NCBI GenBank assembly: GCA_003105225.1
Contig: PQAK01000040.1
Coordinates: 1 to 19,827 of the forward strand
Direction of reading: 5' to 3'
Length of the DNA stretch: 19,827 nucleotides
Source: Deltaproteobacteria bacterium
GTDB lineage: Bacteria; Desulfobacterota; Deferrimicrobia; Deferrimicrobiales; Deferrimicrobiaceae
Under the pieces are notes generated by a model. That model had not been told where the DNA came from. It made no database searches and saw only the letters and a list, made by a program, of their open reading frames with translations. The translations under genes were made by a program, and so were the position numbers. Of this stretch, positions 1 to 6,492 are shown in pieces. The stretch's first letter is position 1. Each line of letters starts with the position of its first letter.

Positions 1-601
1 CCACCAGCCCCATCAATTTGTCGTGATTGACTCGATCGAAAAACTTCTCCAAATCAAGATCCACCACCCAGGTACAGCCTTCGGCAATATATTCCTGCGC
101 CTTGGCCACCGCTTGATGCGCCGAGCGCCCCGGCCGAAACCCGTAGCTGTGATCGGAGAACGTCCGGTCCCACTTGCCTTGCAGAACCTGCATCACCGCC
201 TGCTGGATGAACCGATCCAGAACCGTCGGGATGCCTAACTTGCGCATCCCGCCCCCCGCTTTGGGAATCTCGACCCGTCGTACCGGCTCGGGCTTATAGG
301 TCCCGGTGAGAAGTTGCTCCCGGTGCGTTGGCCAGTGTCCCTTCAGGTAGTCCCCCAGTGCATCGACCGTCATCCCGTCGATCCCGGGGCTTCCCTTGTT
401 GGACTTGACTCGTTTCAACGCCTTCTTCAGGTTCTCCCGCTCGCAAACCTCCTCCATCAGGTGCGCGGTTGATGCCGGGCTTTCGGATTCGCGCTTCGCC
501 ACGGACGGTTCGGTCCCTTCGCCGGAAACCTTCGGGGCTTCACCCCTACCCGTCACCGGAAAGGACAACTGCTCTCCTGTTTTCTGCCGCTCTCCGTCCA
601 T
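1..601 (-). CDS. ltrA: Group II intron-encoded reverse transcriptase/maturase, N-terminal 200 residues (partial)
   Basis: This is the intron-encoded protein that assists splicing and carries out target-primed reverse transcription of the intron. Starting at the ATG ending at 601 (MDGERQKTGEQLSF), the frame stays open to the window start. Visible in order are a variable N-terminal leader, the RT0/RT1 region (CERENLKKALKRVKSNKG, then SPGIDGMTVDAL), GGGMRKLGIPTVLDRFIQQA (RT2), YGFRPGRSAHQAV, and the first catalytic aspartate in VVDLDLEKFFDRVNHD (RT3). The YADD catalytic box, maturase domain X and any endonuclease domain are beyond the window. The MDGERQKT opening is common in this family and supports the start. 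An internal ATG at 457 is possible but would remove leader residues typical of the family. No frameshift or stop is seen in the 200 visible residues. Confidence 0.9.
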   Translation of the reverse strand, partial: MDGERQKTGEQLSFPVTGRGEAPKVSGEGTEPSVAKRESESPASTAHLMEEVCERENLKKALKRVKSNKGSPGIDGMTVDALGDYLKGHWPTHREQLLTGTYKPEPVRRVEIPKAGGGMRKLGIPTVLDRFIQQAVMQVLQGKWDRTFSDHSYGFRPGRSAHQAVAKAQEYIAEGCTWVVDLDLEKFFDRVNHDKLMGLV

Positions 602-1027
602 GAGGCGCACGCCCTACTTGCCGCTCCTTTTAACCCCTTGCGGGGACCGTTCGGGCCTTCGGCCTGACTGCATGCCTACTTTGCCCTCTGCTGACTTCTG
701 CGACGCGGTCAGGAAGCCTCGCGACTCCCTCAGTCCGGATTCAATGGACACGTTGCAGATCTCCCGAGGTAAGCTCGACCGCCTTCCGCGCACAGCCGCC
801 GGATTTACGCCCTGCGCCCTTGATGGATATGGACTTCGCGGTCATATGCCCGCTCGTCCGGCGCAGAGCGCCTCGTATCCGGTTCTTGTCCATCGGCTCG
901 CGCGTTTGCTCCACGCTTCCTTCAGACCCCGCCTCGCGACGACGCCCTTGCGCTTCGCTAACCCTTCACCTCCATCAGGTTGGGTAGGGGACTTTCACCC
1001 CCAAGCTGTCGAACATGCTCGGCACAC
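1..1027 (-). mobile_element. Group IIC intron, 5' part (truncated by window start)
   Basis: Read on the minus strand, the element begins with GTGTGCC at 1027, the GUGYG-type 5' end of a group II intron. About 426 bases of structured, non-coding RNA (domains I to early IV) follow, then the intron-encoded reverse transcriptase. The leader carries blocks I recognise from group IIC introns of the Oceanobacillus iheyensis type: GTGTGCC.GGCATG-like opening, GGGGTGAAAGTCCCC, GTTAGCGAAGCGCAAGGG, and CAGAAGTCAGCAGAGG shortly before the ORF. It abuts the 13-bp terminator hairpin of the cytochrome gene with only TTT between them, which is the known target preference of class C introns. A candidate EBS1, AAGAA (minus strand, 883-887), could pair with TTCTT of the 5' exon. 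The 3' part of the ORF and domains V/VI lie outside the window, so the 3' end and integrity cannot be judged. Confidence 0.88.
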
Positions 1028-1058
1028 AAAGAAGGGCGGCACCGGGGTGCCGCCCTTC
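1028..1058 (-). terminator. Rho-independent terminator of the cytochrome gene; insertion site of the group II intron
   Basis: On the minus strand a perfect 13-bp stem (1031-1043 paired with 1046-1058, arm GAAGGGCGGCACC) is followed directly by TTT and then by the intron's first base. The hairpin lies about 57 bases after the cytochrome stop codon. Its T tract is cut short to three T by the intron, so termination could be weaker than at the uninterrupted site. Confidence 0.88.
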
Positions 1059-1114
1059 CTCCGGAGATGAACCTGTTACCCCGCCATGCTTCTACCGCCT
1101 GGCGGAAACCGCGA

Positions 1115-3931
1115 TCAGTGGCAGGTCTTGCAGGATTCCTGCTCGTCGCCGCTCCAGGGAGCCAGCGGCGTCGGATCGTACGTCTGGATTTTCATGTGAG
1201 CGGTCGCCGCATCGGAGTCGTGGCACCCCATGCAGGCCAGGCGGTTGGGGTTGGTCTTCCAGGTGCCGCTGGTCGTGGACGCCGGATGGCAGGACTCGCA
1301 GTTGCGGACGTCCATCGGGTAGGTGATCCGCCAGTTGCGGCCGAAGGCGGCGGTCTCCTCGTGCCCCACCGTGATGGTCGGATAGTTCAGCGCCGCCCCG
1401 TTATGCACCGAATGCACCCGGTTCGAGAGGGAGCCTGCATACCTCTGCTGCGTGGTCGCATCCGGTTTCTGGCCGGACAGGTAGTCGTGGCAGCCGCCGC
1501 ACCGGTCCGCGGTCTTCTCGTCGAAGAGCTTGTTGTGGCGCGGATTGTCGAGCACGAATCCCGTCCCCGCGCTGCTCCAGTGACAGGCGGTGCAGTTGCC
1601 GGCGACCGGTTTCTCCGTCCCATCCGCTCCCTTTTGGGAGGCGGACAACTTGTCCGTCTTCACATTGAAGGTGGCTACCGCAACGGAAGGCGTCCTGTAG
1701 TCGACCATCGGCGGCTCGGGAGGATTCCCGGGGCCGCGCTGGGCATCGGCATACTCGACATGGACAATGTAGGTCCCGGGAGCCAGGTCGTCGACCGGAT
1801 CCAGGGTGTACTGGATATTTGCGGCCGAGAAAACGGCCTTGGGATTGGTAGCATTTGCCGTCGTCATCTTGCGAACCGAATCGGCGCCGCCGGCAGTCTT
1901 CCAGGAACCGGTGTCTGCGGCGGCGAACATGCCGGCCACCGGCATGGTGACGAGCGAAACGTTCCGCTGCGCGAACGTCTCGATGACCTCGCCGCGCTCG
2001 TTCTTCTTTGAAATCCCGCGGCTGCGGATCGCCAGCTTACCAGCGTTGGCGTTGCCGGGAAGGGCTTCGTCCACGTACGCGAAGGCGCGCTCCCTGAAGG
2101 TGACGTCGTTGTTCAGCCAGGCAGCAACCTCGGCGGCCGTGGCAGCGGCCGCATTGTCGAAGAGGGCGTTCAGCGCCGCTCCCGCAGCCGGCAGCGTGAC
2201 GGTGATATCGCCGGTAATCCATTCGTCGGCGCCGTAGCCCTCGTAGGCGACGGCATTATTGTAGGAGAGCATCGACATGCCGGAGTCCACTTTCACCCTG
2301 AGTTTGCCGCCGCCGGCGCTCAAATCCCACGGTCCGGCGGTATCCGTGCGCACCGTCGCCCGCGCGGCGTAGGTCAACACCGCAACCTTTTCGGCGCGCG
2401 GCCCGGCCACATAGACATTGGCCGTCATGAACCGGCCGTCCCGGGGAACGGTGCATTCGGTGCCTTCAAACCCCGCTTTGGGGACGCATCCTTCGGCGGC
2501 GTTGTCCTGGACCACGGTGGTGTGGTCCAGAGTGGCGCCGGTAAAGTGATCCTTCAGCACGAGCGTGACTACCGGCGTTTCGCCGCTGACGTAAAAGCCT
2601 CTCGACGGCGTATCGAGCGTCAAGGTGATGTCGAATTCCGGGATGTTGCGGATATCCTTCTTGGTCCAGTCGTGCGCCCCGGTTACGGACTGCCCGAAGC
2701 CGGCGCCCGAGGCGGGGTGGCACATCGCGCAGGAGGCGTCGTTCGCGGCGCCGCCGCCGGCATGGTTCGCGCCGGTCGCCCAATCGATATCGTCGTGGCA
2801 GGAGCCGCAGGCCGCGCGCGAGGGGACGGTTTTCCAGTTGTCGACGTTCGCGACGCTGCCGGTGTGGCAGGCCTGGCAGTTTTCGAGCACCGCCGGGAAG
2901 GCCGCCGTCCTCCAGGTGGCGTTGATGCTGCCCACCGTGTAGGCGTACTCGGCGTAGTTGTCGGCGGTCTCGTCCGCGGCAGTCCACGGATTGTCATAGA
3001 ACTCCCCGTCGGCGCCTTTGCTCGATGCGAGCTCCCGGCCGGCATGCATCTTGTGGATCATGACGGCCATTTCGATGGTCTCGGTTTTGCCGCCGTTCGC
3101 GGCAGTATTCACCATGGCGCTGTTCGGGCTGTGGCAGGTGACGCAGCCTTCCACCGTGACGCGGTCCCCGCCGTGCCCTGCGAATTCGGGACCGTGGCAC
3201 TTCCTGCATGTCGCGGTGACGACGATGTTGCGCGTCTCGGAGACGGCGGCGCCGCTCGGCACGAAGTCGAAGTCGCCCTCGCCGGTCGGGCCGTTGTGGC
3301 CGCCCATGTACACGCTCACCCGGTGGGTCAGGGCGCGATCGTATCCGACGAGCGTCACGTTATCGATGTAGGTCGCCTTCCCCAGGTTCGTTCCGAACGT
3401 GTACGTGTAGCTCCCGCCCCCGTTTTCGACGAGCGTTCCATGAAGGGGCGACGATGTCGTGCTTTCCCGATAGCCCGCATTCACGGTTCTGCCGGGGCGA
3501 TAGATATAGGGGACCCACCGGTTGTAGGACAGGCTGCCGGCCTTGGGCTCCAGTTTGAAGATGCCGGCGGAGACGGCCGTGAGCCCGGTGACCGGTGCGG
3601 TGCCGTTCTTGACGGTGAAGGTGACCGCCGCCACGCCGGCGGCATCGGCGGTCGCGCCGGTGATCGTGATATTGCAATAGTACTTGCCGGCTTCCGAAAG
3701 TTCCGCGGCGGCCAATGCGGCCTCGCCATGCAACGTGTCGACCCTGGCGGGGCCGGTCAGGCCATCGGCTCCGGTAGCGCCGGTACCCCCGGTGGCGCCG
3801 GTCGCACCGGTGGCACCGGTGGCGCCAGTAGCGCCGGTGGCGCCGGTGGCGCCATCGTCCCCGGAACATCCGTAAAACAACAAGGGCACTGTCAAGGTCA
3901 GGACTGCAAACAGGAACCACAGTTTTCTCAT
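1115..3931 (-). CDS. OmcA/MtrC-family decaheme c-type cytochrome lipoprotein
   Basis: This is a 938-residue outer-surface multiheme cytochrome, a family that moves electrons across or outside the outer membrane to metals or other extracellular acceptors. The start ATG at 3931 follows AGGAGG at good spacing. The N-terminus is a lipoprotein signal with lipobox LFYGC (Cys22), then a collagen-like stretch (residues 28-60). Ten CXXCH heme sites are visible in two clusters of five: CRKCH (242), CVTCH, CQACH, CGSCH, CAMCH (401-405), then CTACH (780-784), CGGCH, CESCH, CMGCH and CKTCH, whose His is the last residue. About 375 residues of mainly beta-rich sequence separate the clusters. This pentaheme/beta/pentaheme layout matches the OmcA/MtrC (decaheme) family, with an extra N-terminal beta-like domain. 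No porin or periplasmic cytochrome gene is visible next to it; the downstream side is taken by a group II intron. The electron acceptor cannot be deduced. Confidence 0.93.
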   Translation of the reverse strand: MRKLWFLFAVLTLTVPLLFYGCSGDDGATGATGATGATGATGATGATGGTGATGADGLTGPARVDTLHGEAALAAAELSEAGKYYCNITITGATADAAGVAAVTFTVKNGTAPVTGLTAVSAGIFKLEPKAGSLSYNRWVPYIYRPGRTVNAGYRESTTSSPLHGTLVENGGGSYTYTFGTNLGKATYIDNVTLVGYDRALTHRVSVYMGGHNGPTGEGDFDFVPSGAAVSETRNIVVTATCRKCHGPEFAGHGGDRVTVEGCVTCHSPNSAMVNTAANGGKTETIEMAVMIHKMHAGRELASSKGADGEFYDNPWTAADETADNYAEYAYTVGSINATWRTAAFPAVLENCQACHTGSVANVDNWKTVPSRAACGSCHDDIDWATGANHAGGGAANDASCAMCHPASGAGFGQSVTGAHDWTKKDIRNIPEFDITLTLDTPSRGFYVSGETPVVTLVLKDHFTGATLDHTTVVQDNAAEGCVPKAGFEGTECTVPRDGRFMTANVYVAGPRAEKVAVLTYAARATVRTDTAGPWDLSAGGGKLRVKVDSGMSMLSYNNAVAYEGYGADEWITGDITVTLPAAGAALNALFDNAAAATAAEVAAWLNNDVTFRERAFAYVDEALPGNANAGKLAIRSRGISKKNERGEVIETFAQRNVSLVTMPVAGMFAAADTGSWKTAGGADSVRKMTTANATNPKAVFSAANIQYTLDPVDDLAPGTYIVHVEYADAQRGPGNPPEPPMVDYRTPSVAVATFNVKTDKLSASQKGADGTEKPVAGNCTACHWSSAGTGFVLDNPRHNKLFDEKTADRCGGCHDYLSGQKPDATTQQRYAGSLSNRVHSVHNGAALNYPTITVGHEETAAFGRNWRITYPMDVRNCESCHPASTTSGTWKTNPNRLACMGCHDSDAATAHMKIQTYDPTPLAPWSGDEQESCKTCH
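3752..3850 (-). repeat. Collagen-like Gly-X-Thr tandem repeat inside the cytochrome gene
   Basis: Eleven consecutive three-residue units cover residues 28-60 of the cytochrome: seven ATG, then GTG, ATG, ADG and LTG. They are encoded by 9-bp DNA units close to GGTGCGACC. The stretch lies just after the lipidated cysteine, so it would form a flexible or collagen-like tether between the membrane anchor and the heme domains. The near-identical 9-bp units make the array prone to length change by slippage in frame. Confidence 0.85.
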
Positions 3932-4156
3932 CGCGTCCTCCTCACGGTTGTTTGTGTCCGTTGAAGTCGCCACCCCCGGTGCCTCATTCCCCGTCCCTTC
4001 GCACCTCCTTCCGGTCTCTGGTATCCGATGAACGGCGCGTTTCCGCATGCGGCGAATCGCCTGTTCGGCTCATCGTTACCCGGCTGCGCATCGATAGGAC
4101 CGATGTGATGAAATTTCCAACAGGGACCTTCACGCAAGTGTATTCTTTTTCACCAC

Positions 4157-4176
4157 GTATACTGCATACAATATAC
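4157..4176. promoter_or_regulatory. Imperfect palindrome, possible operator
   Basis: The left half GTATACTGCA and the reverse complement of the right half (GTATATTGTA) match at 8 of 10 positions, giving a 20-bp palindrome with A+T-rich character typical of dimeric regulator sites. It lies about 225 bp upstream of the cytochrome start and about 115 bp upstream of the lipid kinase start. No regulator is encoded next to it, and a chance occurrence in an A+T-rich stretch is possible. Confidence 0.3.
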
Positions 4177-4277
4177 AGGACCACGGTATCCAAGAATCCG
4201 AATATGGTCAAGGAAATTTTATGGGGGGCAAGATCGATCCGTGGCCCCTTTTCGCAAGGGAACCGGGCGATTTTTGT

Positions 4278-4283
4278 TACAAT
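4278..4283 (+). promoter_or_regulatory. Extended -10-like element directly before the lipid kinase start
   Basis: TACAAT preceded by TGT (extended -10 pattern TGnTACAAT from 4276) ends 8 bases before the ATG at 4292. No Shine-Dalgarno sequence lies in the intervening bases. If used, the transcript would start at about 4290, giving an essentially leaderless mRNA. No good -35 hexamer is present. Confidence 0.4.
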
Positions 4284-4291
4284 CGCACCAT

Positions 4292-5164
4292 ATGCTCCGC
4301 GTGATCTACAACCCCGTCGCCGGCCCGAAAATCGTCTCCAAGATCGACCGGGTACAGACCCTGCTCTCGGCGCGGGGGATTCCCTTCGAGATCGTGAAAA
4401 CCTCGGGGCCGGGCGACGCCGTCCTCCTTGCGAAGGAGGCGGTCCGGGCGGGAGTGGACGCGGTCCTCGCCGTCGGCGGGGACGGGACGATCAACGAGGT
4501 GGCCAACGGGCTGGCGGGGAGCCGGACGCGGCTCGCCGTGGTCCCCCACGGGACGGGAAACGTTCTCGCGCAGGAGGTGGGGCTGCCGAAAACCGTGGAG
4601 GGGTGCCTGGACCTGCTCGGGACGGGGAAAACGATCGAGGTCCCGCTCGCCCGGGCGGAAAACCGCTACTTCGTGCTGGTGGCCTCCGCGGGATTCGACG
4701 CCGAAGTCGTGGAACGGATGGGACATCGCGGGAAAAACATCGTGGGGATCGGGGCGTACGTGCTGGCCGGGATAGGTCATCTGCTCCGGTCCCAGCCGCC
4801 CCTGTGGCTGGAATTTCCGGGCAGGGAGCGGATGGAGGTCCAGGCAGTGCTCCTCTGCCGGGGGAAAAAGTACGCGGGATTCGTCACGATGGCCCCGGCG
4901 GGCAGCCTCGAGAGGAACTCCTTCCAGCTGGTCGCCCTGCGGAAAACGGGGAGGTGGGCCATCCTCCGGTTCGCGGTGAGCGCGCTGCGCGGGACGCACG
5001 TCTCCTCCCCCGCCGTTCATATCCGCGAAGCGCAGTCGGTGCTCGTGCGGTCCCGGATCCCTTCCGCCGCCCAGGTGGACGGGGATTACCTGGGACCGCT
5101 TCCCGTCCGGTTCGAGATGACGGACGTCCGCCTCCGGATCGTCGTCCCCACGGAATACTCCTGA
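4292..5164 (+). CDS. YegS/DagK-family lipid kinase (diacylglycerol kinase-like)
   Basis: This 290-residue protein belongs to the ATP-dependent lipid kinase family with a diacylglycerol-kinase catalytic domain, which phosphorylates diacylglycerol or related lipids at the membrane. Evidence is the N-terminal VIYNPVAG strand-loop, the nucleotide-binding GGDGTINEVANGL motif (residues 62-74), PHGTGNVLAQEVGLP, and the C-terminal beta-sandwich with QVDGDYLGPLP. Length is normal for the family (about 290-310). I chose the ATG at 4292 because MLRVIYNP matches the usual family N-terminus. A GTG at 4241 would add 17 residues of poor quality but has a weak GGGGGG upstream. It runs convergently towards methylglyoxal synthase, with 5 bases between the stop codons and no terminator visible. 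The lipid substrate cannot be told from sequence. Confidence 0.88.
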   Translation: MLRVIYNPVAGPKIVSKIDRVQTLLSARGIPFEIVKTSGPGDAVLLAKEAVRAGVDAVLAVGGDGTINEVANGLAGSRTRLAVVPHGTGNVLAQEVGLPKTVEGCLDLLGTGKTIEVPLARAENRYFVLVASAGFDAEVVERMGHRGKNIVGIGAYVLAGIGHLLRSQPPLWLEFPGRERMEVQAVLLCRGKKYAGFVTMAPAGSLERNSFQLVALRKTGRWAILRFAVSALRGTHVSSPAVHIREAQSVLVRSRIPSAAQVDGDYLGPLPVRFEMTDVRLRIVVPTEYS

Positions 5165-5169
5165 CAGCC

Positions 5170-5571
5170 TCACATCGCCGCCTCGCCCGGCAGTCCGCCG
5201 TCCCGGTACAGCGGAGAGGAGATCAGGAAATCCGCCGTCCGATGGTTGCAGGCGGTGGGGACGTCGTGCAGGACGGCCAGACGCAGCAGCGCCTTCACGT
5301 CCACGTCGTGGGGGTGGAGAGACAGAGGGTCCCAGAAGAAGATGAGGAGGTCCACCTTCCCTTCGGCGATCATCGCGCCCACTTGGGCGTCGCCCCCTTC
5401 CGGGCCGTGTCGCAGCAGGTTGACCCGAAGCCCCACGCCGGCGATGATCTCCTCCCCCGTCGACCGGGTCGCGAAAAGTTCCTTGGATGCCAGCGCCGAC
5501 CGGTTGAAGCGGGCCCAATCGATGATGTCCGTTTTCTTCGCGTCATGAGCGATCAAGACGATATTCCGCAT
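5170..5571 (-). CDS. mgsA: Methylglyoxal synthase
   Basis: The enzyme converts dihydroxyacetone phosphate to methylglyoxal and inorganic phosphate, a cytosolic bypass of lower glycolysis. The 133-residue protein aligns by eye along its whole length with E. coli MgsA: VLIAHDAKK, then TGEEIIAGVGL, GPEGGDAQVGAMIAEGKVD, LLIFFWDPL, PHDVDVKALLRLA and NHRTADFLISS. Catalytic residues correspond to Asp61, His88 and Asp91 (E. coli Asp71, His98, Asp101). It is slightly shorter than E. coli MgsA (152), lacking some residues at both ends. The ATG ending at 5571 follows GGGAGGAAGG. The gene diverges from the PhoB-like regulator over a 227-base gap. The family is known to be inhibited by inorganic phosphate, which makes the location beside phosphate-control genes suggestive; direct control by PhoB is inference. 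Confidence 0.94.
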   Translation of the reverse strand: MRNIVLIAHDAKKTDIIDWARFNRSALASKELFATRSTGEEIIAGVGLRVNLLRHGPEGGDAQVGAMIAEGKVDLLIFFWDPLSLHPHDVDVKALLRLAVLHDVPTACNHRTADFLISSPLYRDGGLPGEAAM

Positions 5572-5755
5572 ATACCTTCCTCCCAGTCCTCGTGTGGAGA
5601 AGATCGCCGTCCCGAAGGCGGCGGGTGGCGTATCGCTTCTGAATGAGATGACCGGCGGGGAAGGAAGGAGCGCCGCGGTCGCAATTTCCCCATGCGGAAT
5701 ACCGTATTTGCCTGAGGGGGATATCGCGAGGATGGCGCCCCCGCCGGCGGTTCCC

Positions 5756-5761
5756 TATAAT
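5756..5761 (+). promoter_or_regulatory. -10 hexamer upstream of the PhoB-like regulator
   Basis: A perfect TATAAT lies 38 bases before the TTG start of the regulator in an otherwise very G+C-rich stretch. The -35 region at the right distance has no TTGACA-like sequence, so the promoter may need an activator. No clear Pho-box repeats were seen in 5572-5798. Confidence 0.45.
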
Positions 5762-5798
5762 TGATATAGCCCGCGACCGCTCGATATGGAGAGATCTC

Positions 5799-6488
5799 TT
5801 GGCCGGCTCCATCCTCATCGTCGAAGACGACAGGGAGATCCGCGATCTCCTGGTTCACTACCTGCGCAAGGAGGGCTTCCAGCCCGCGGTCGCCCACGAC
5901 GGCGAAGAGGGCCTGTCGAGAGCCCGGGCGGAAAAACCGGACCTGATCCTGCTCGACATCCTCCTCCCGAAGATGGACGGCCTGGAGCTGTTGCGGAAAA
6001 TCCGCGCCGACCGGGAAATCGCCCGCACGCCGGTCGCCATGCTGACGGCGAAGGGCGACGAGACGGATCGAATCATCGGGCTGGAACTGGGCGCCGACGA
6101 CTACATCCCGAAACCGTTCAGCCCCCGCGAGGTCGTGGCCCGGATCAAGGCGATCTTCCGGCGCAGCCAGAAGCCGCCGGAGGAGCCGGAAGAGAAGGTG
6201 TACGAGTACGCGGGCCTGCGACTGGACGTCTCCCGGCACGAAGTCAGCTTCAAGGGAAAGGCCGTCTCGCTGACCTCGAAGGAATTCCGCATCCTCCAGG
6301 CGCTTCTGTCGACGCCCGGCCGGGTCCTCACCCGCGAATCGATCCTTTCAAGGGTCTGGGGCGAGGAGACGCACGTCATCGACCGCACGGTCGACGTCCA
6401 CATCGCGAAGCTGCGGCAGAAGATCCCGTTCCTGTCGGAGGCGATCGAGACGGTCAAGGACCTCGGGTACAAGCTGCGGGAGGACTGA
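5799..6488 (+). CDS. phoB: PhoB-like response regulator (OmpR/PhoB family)
   Basis: This is a DNA-binding response regulator of 229 residues. The receiver domain (residues 3-120) shows acidic pocket Glu9-Asp10-Asp11, phosphoacceptor Asp53 in LILLDILLPKMDG, Thr83 and Lys105 (YIPKPFSPRE). The C-terminal winged helix (about 135-228) shows LTSKEFRILQALLSTPGRVLTRE, then VDVHIAKLRQKI and VKDLGYKL, the OmpR/PhoB recognition fold. The TTG start at 5799 follows GGAGAG with 5-base spacing and gives the standard N-terminus. The partner kinase follows after 4 bases, and pstSCAB-phoU lie downstream. I therefore infer it is the phosphate-starvation regulator; the family alone would not prove the signal. 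Confidence 0.88.
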   Translation: MAGSILIVEDDREIRDLLVHYLRKEGFQPAVAHDGEEGLSRARAEKPDLILLDILLPKMDGLELLRKIRADREIARTPVAMLTAKGDETDRIIGLELGADDYIPKPFSPREVVARIKAIFRRSQKPPEEPEEKVYEYAGLRLDVSRHEVSFKGKAVSLTSKEFRILQALLSTPGRVLTRESILSRVWGEETHVIDRTVDVHIAKLRQKIPFLSEAIETVKDLGYKLRED

Positions 6489-6492
6489 AGGC

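Larger units (their letters stand above)
3932..4291. other. Intergenic region between cytochrome and lipid kinase genes (divergent)
   Basis: These 360 bases hold no convincing gene. They are locally A+T-richer around 4090-4200 than the flanking genes and must contain the promoters of both divergent genes. Visible elements are an imperfect 20-bp palindrome (4157-4176) and a TACAAT -10-like hexamer next to the lipid kinase start (4278-4283). No confident -35/-10 pair is seen for the cytochrome gene. Confidence 0.6.

Noticed and set aside
396..1070. Plus-strand open frame over the intron leader
   Set aside because: It lies antisense to the intron RNA and the start of the maturase gene; no ribosome site or recognisable domain.
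2522..3964. Long plus-strand open frame opposite the cytochrome gene
   Set aside because: Shadow of the decaheme cytochrome gene; low-complexity Gly/Ala/Arg product with no start signal.
3932..4048. N-terminal extension of the cytochrome reading frame beyond 3931
   Set aside because: The ATG at 3931 has AGGAGG at correct spacing and begins a clean lipoprotein signal; the extension would bury it.
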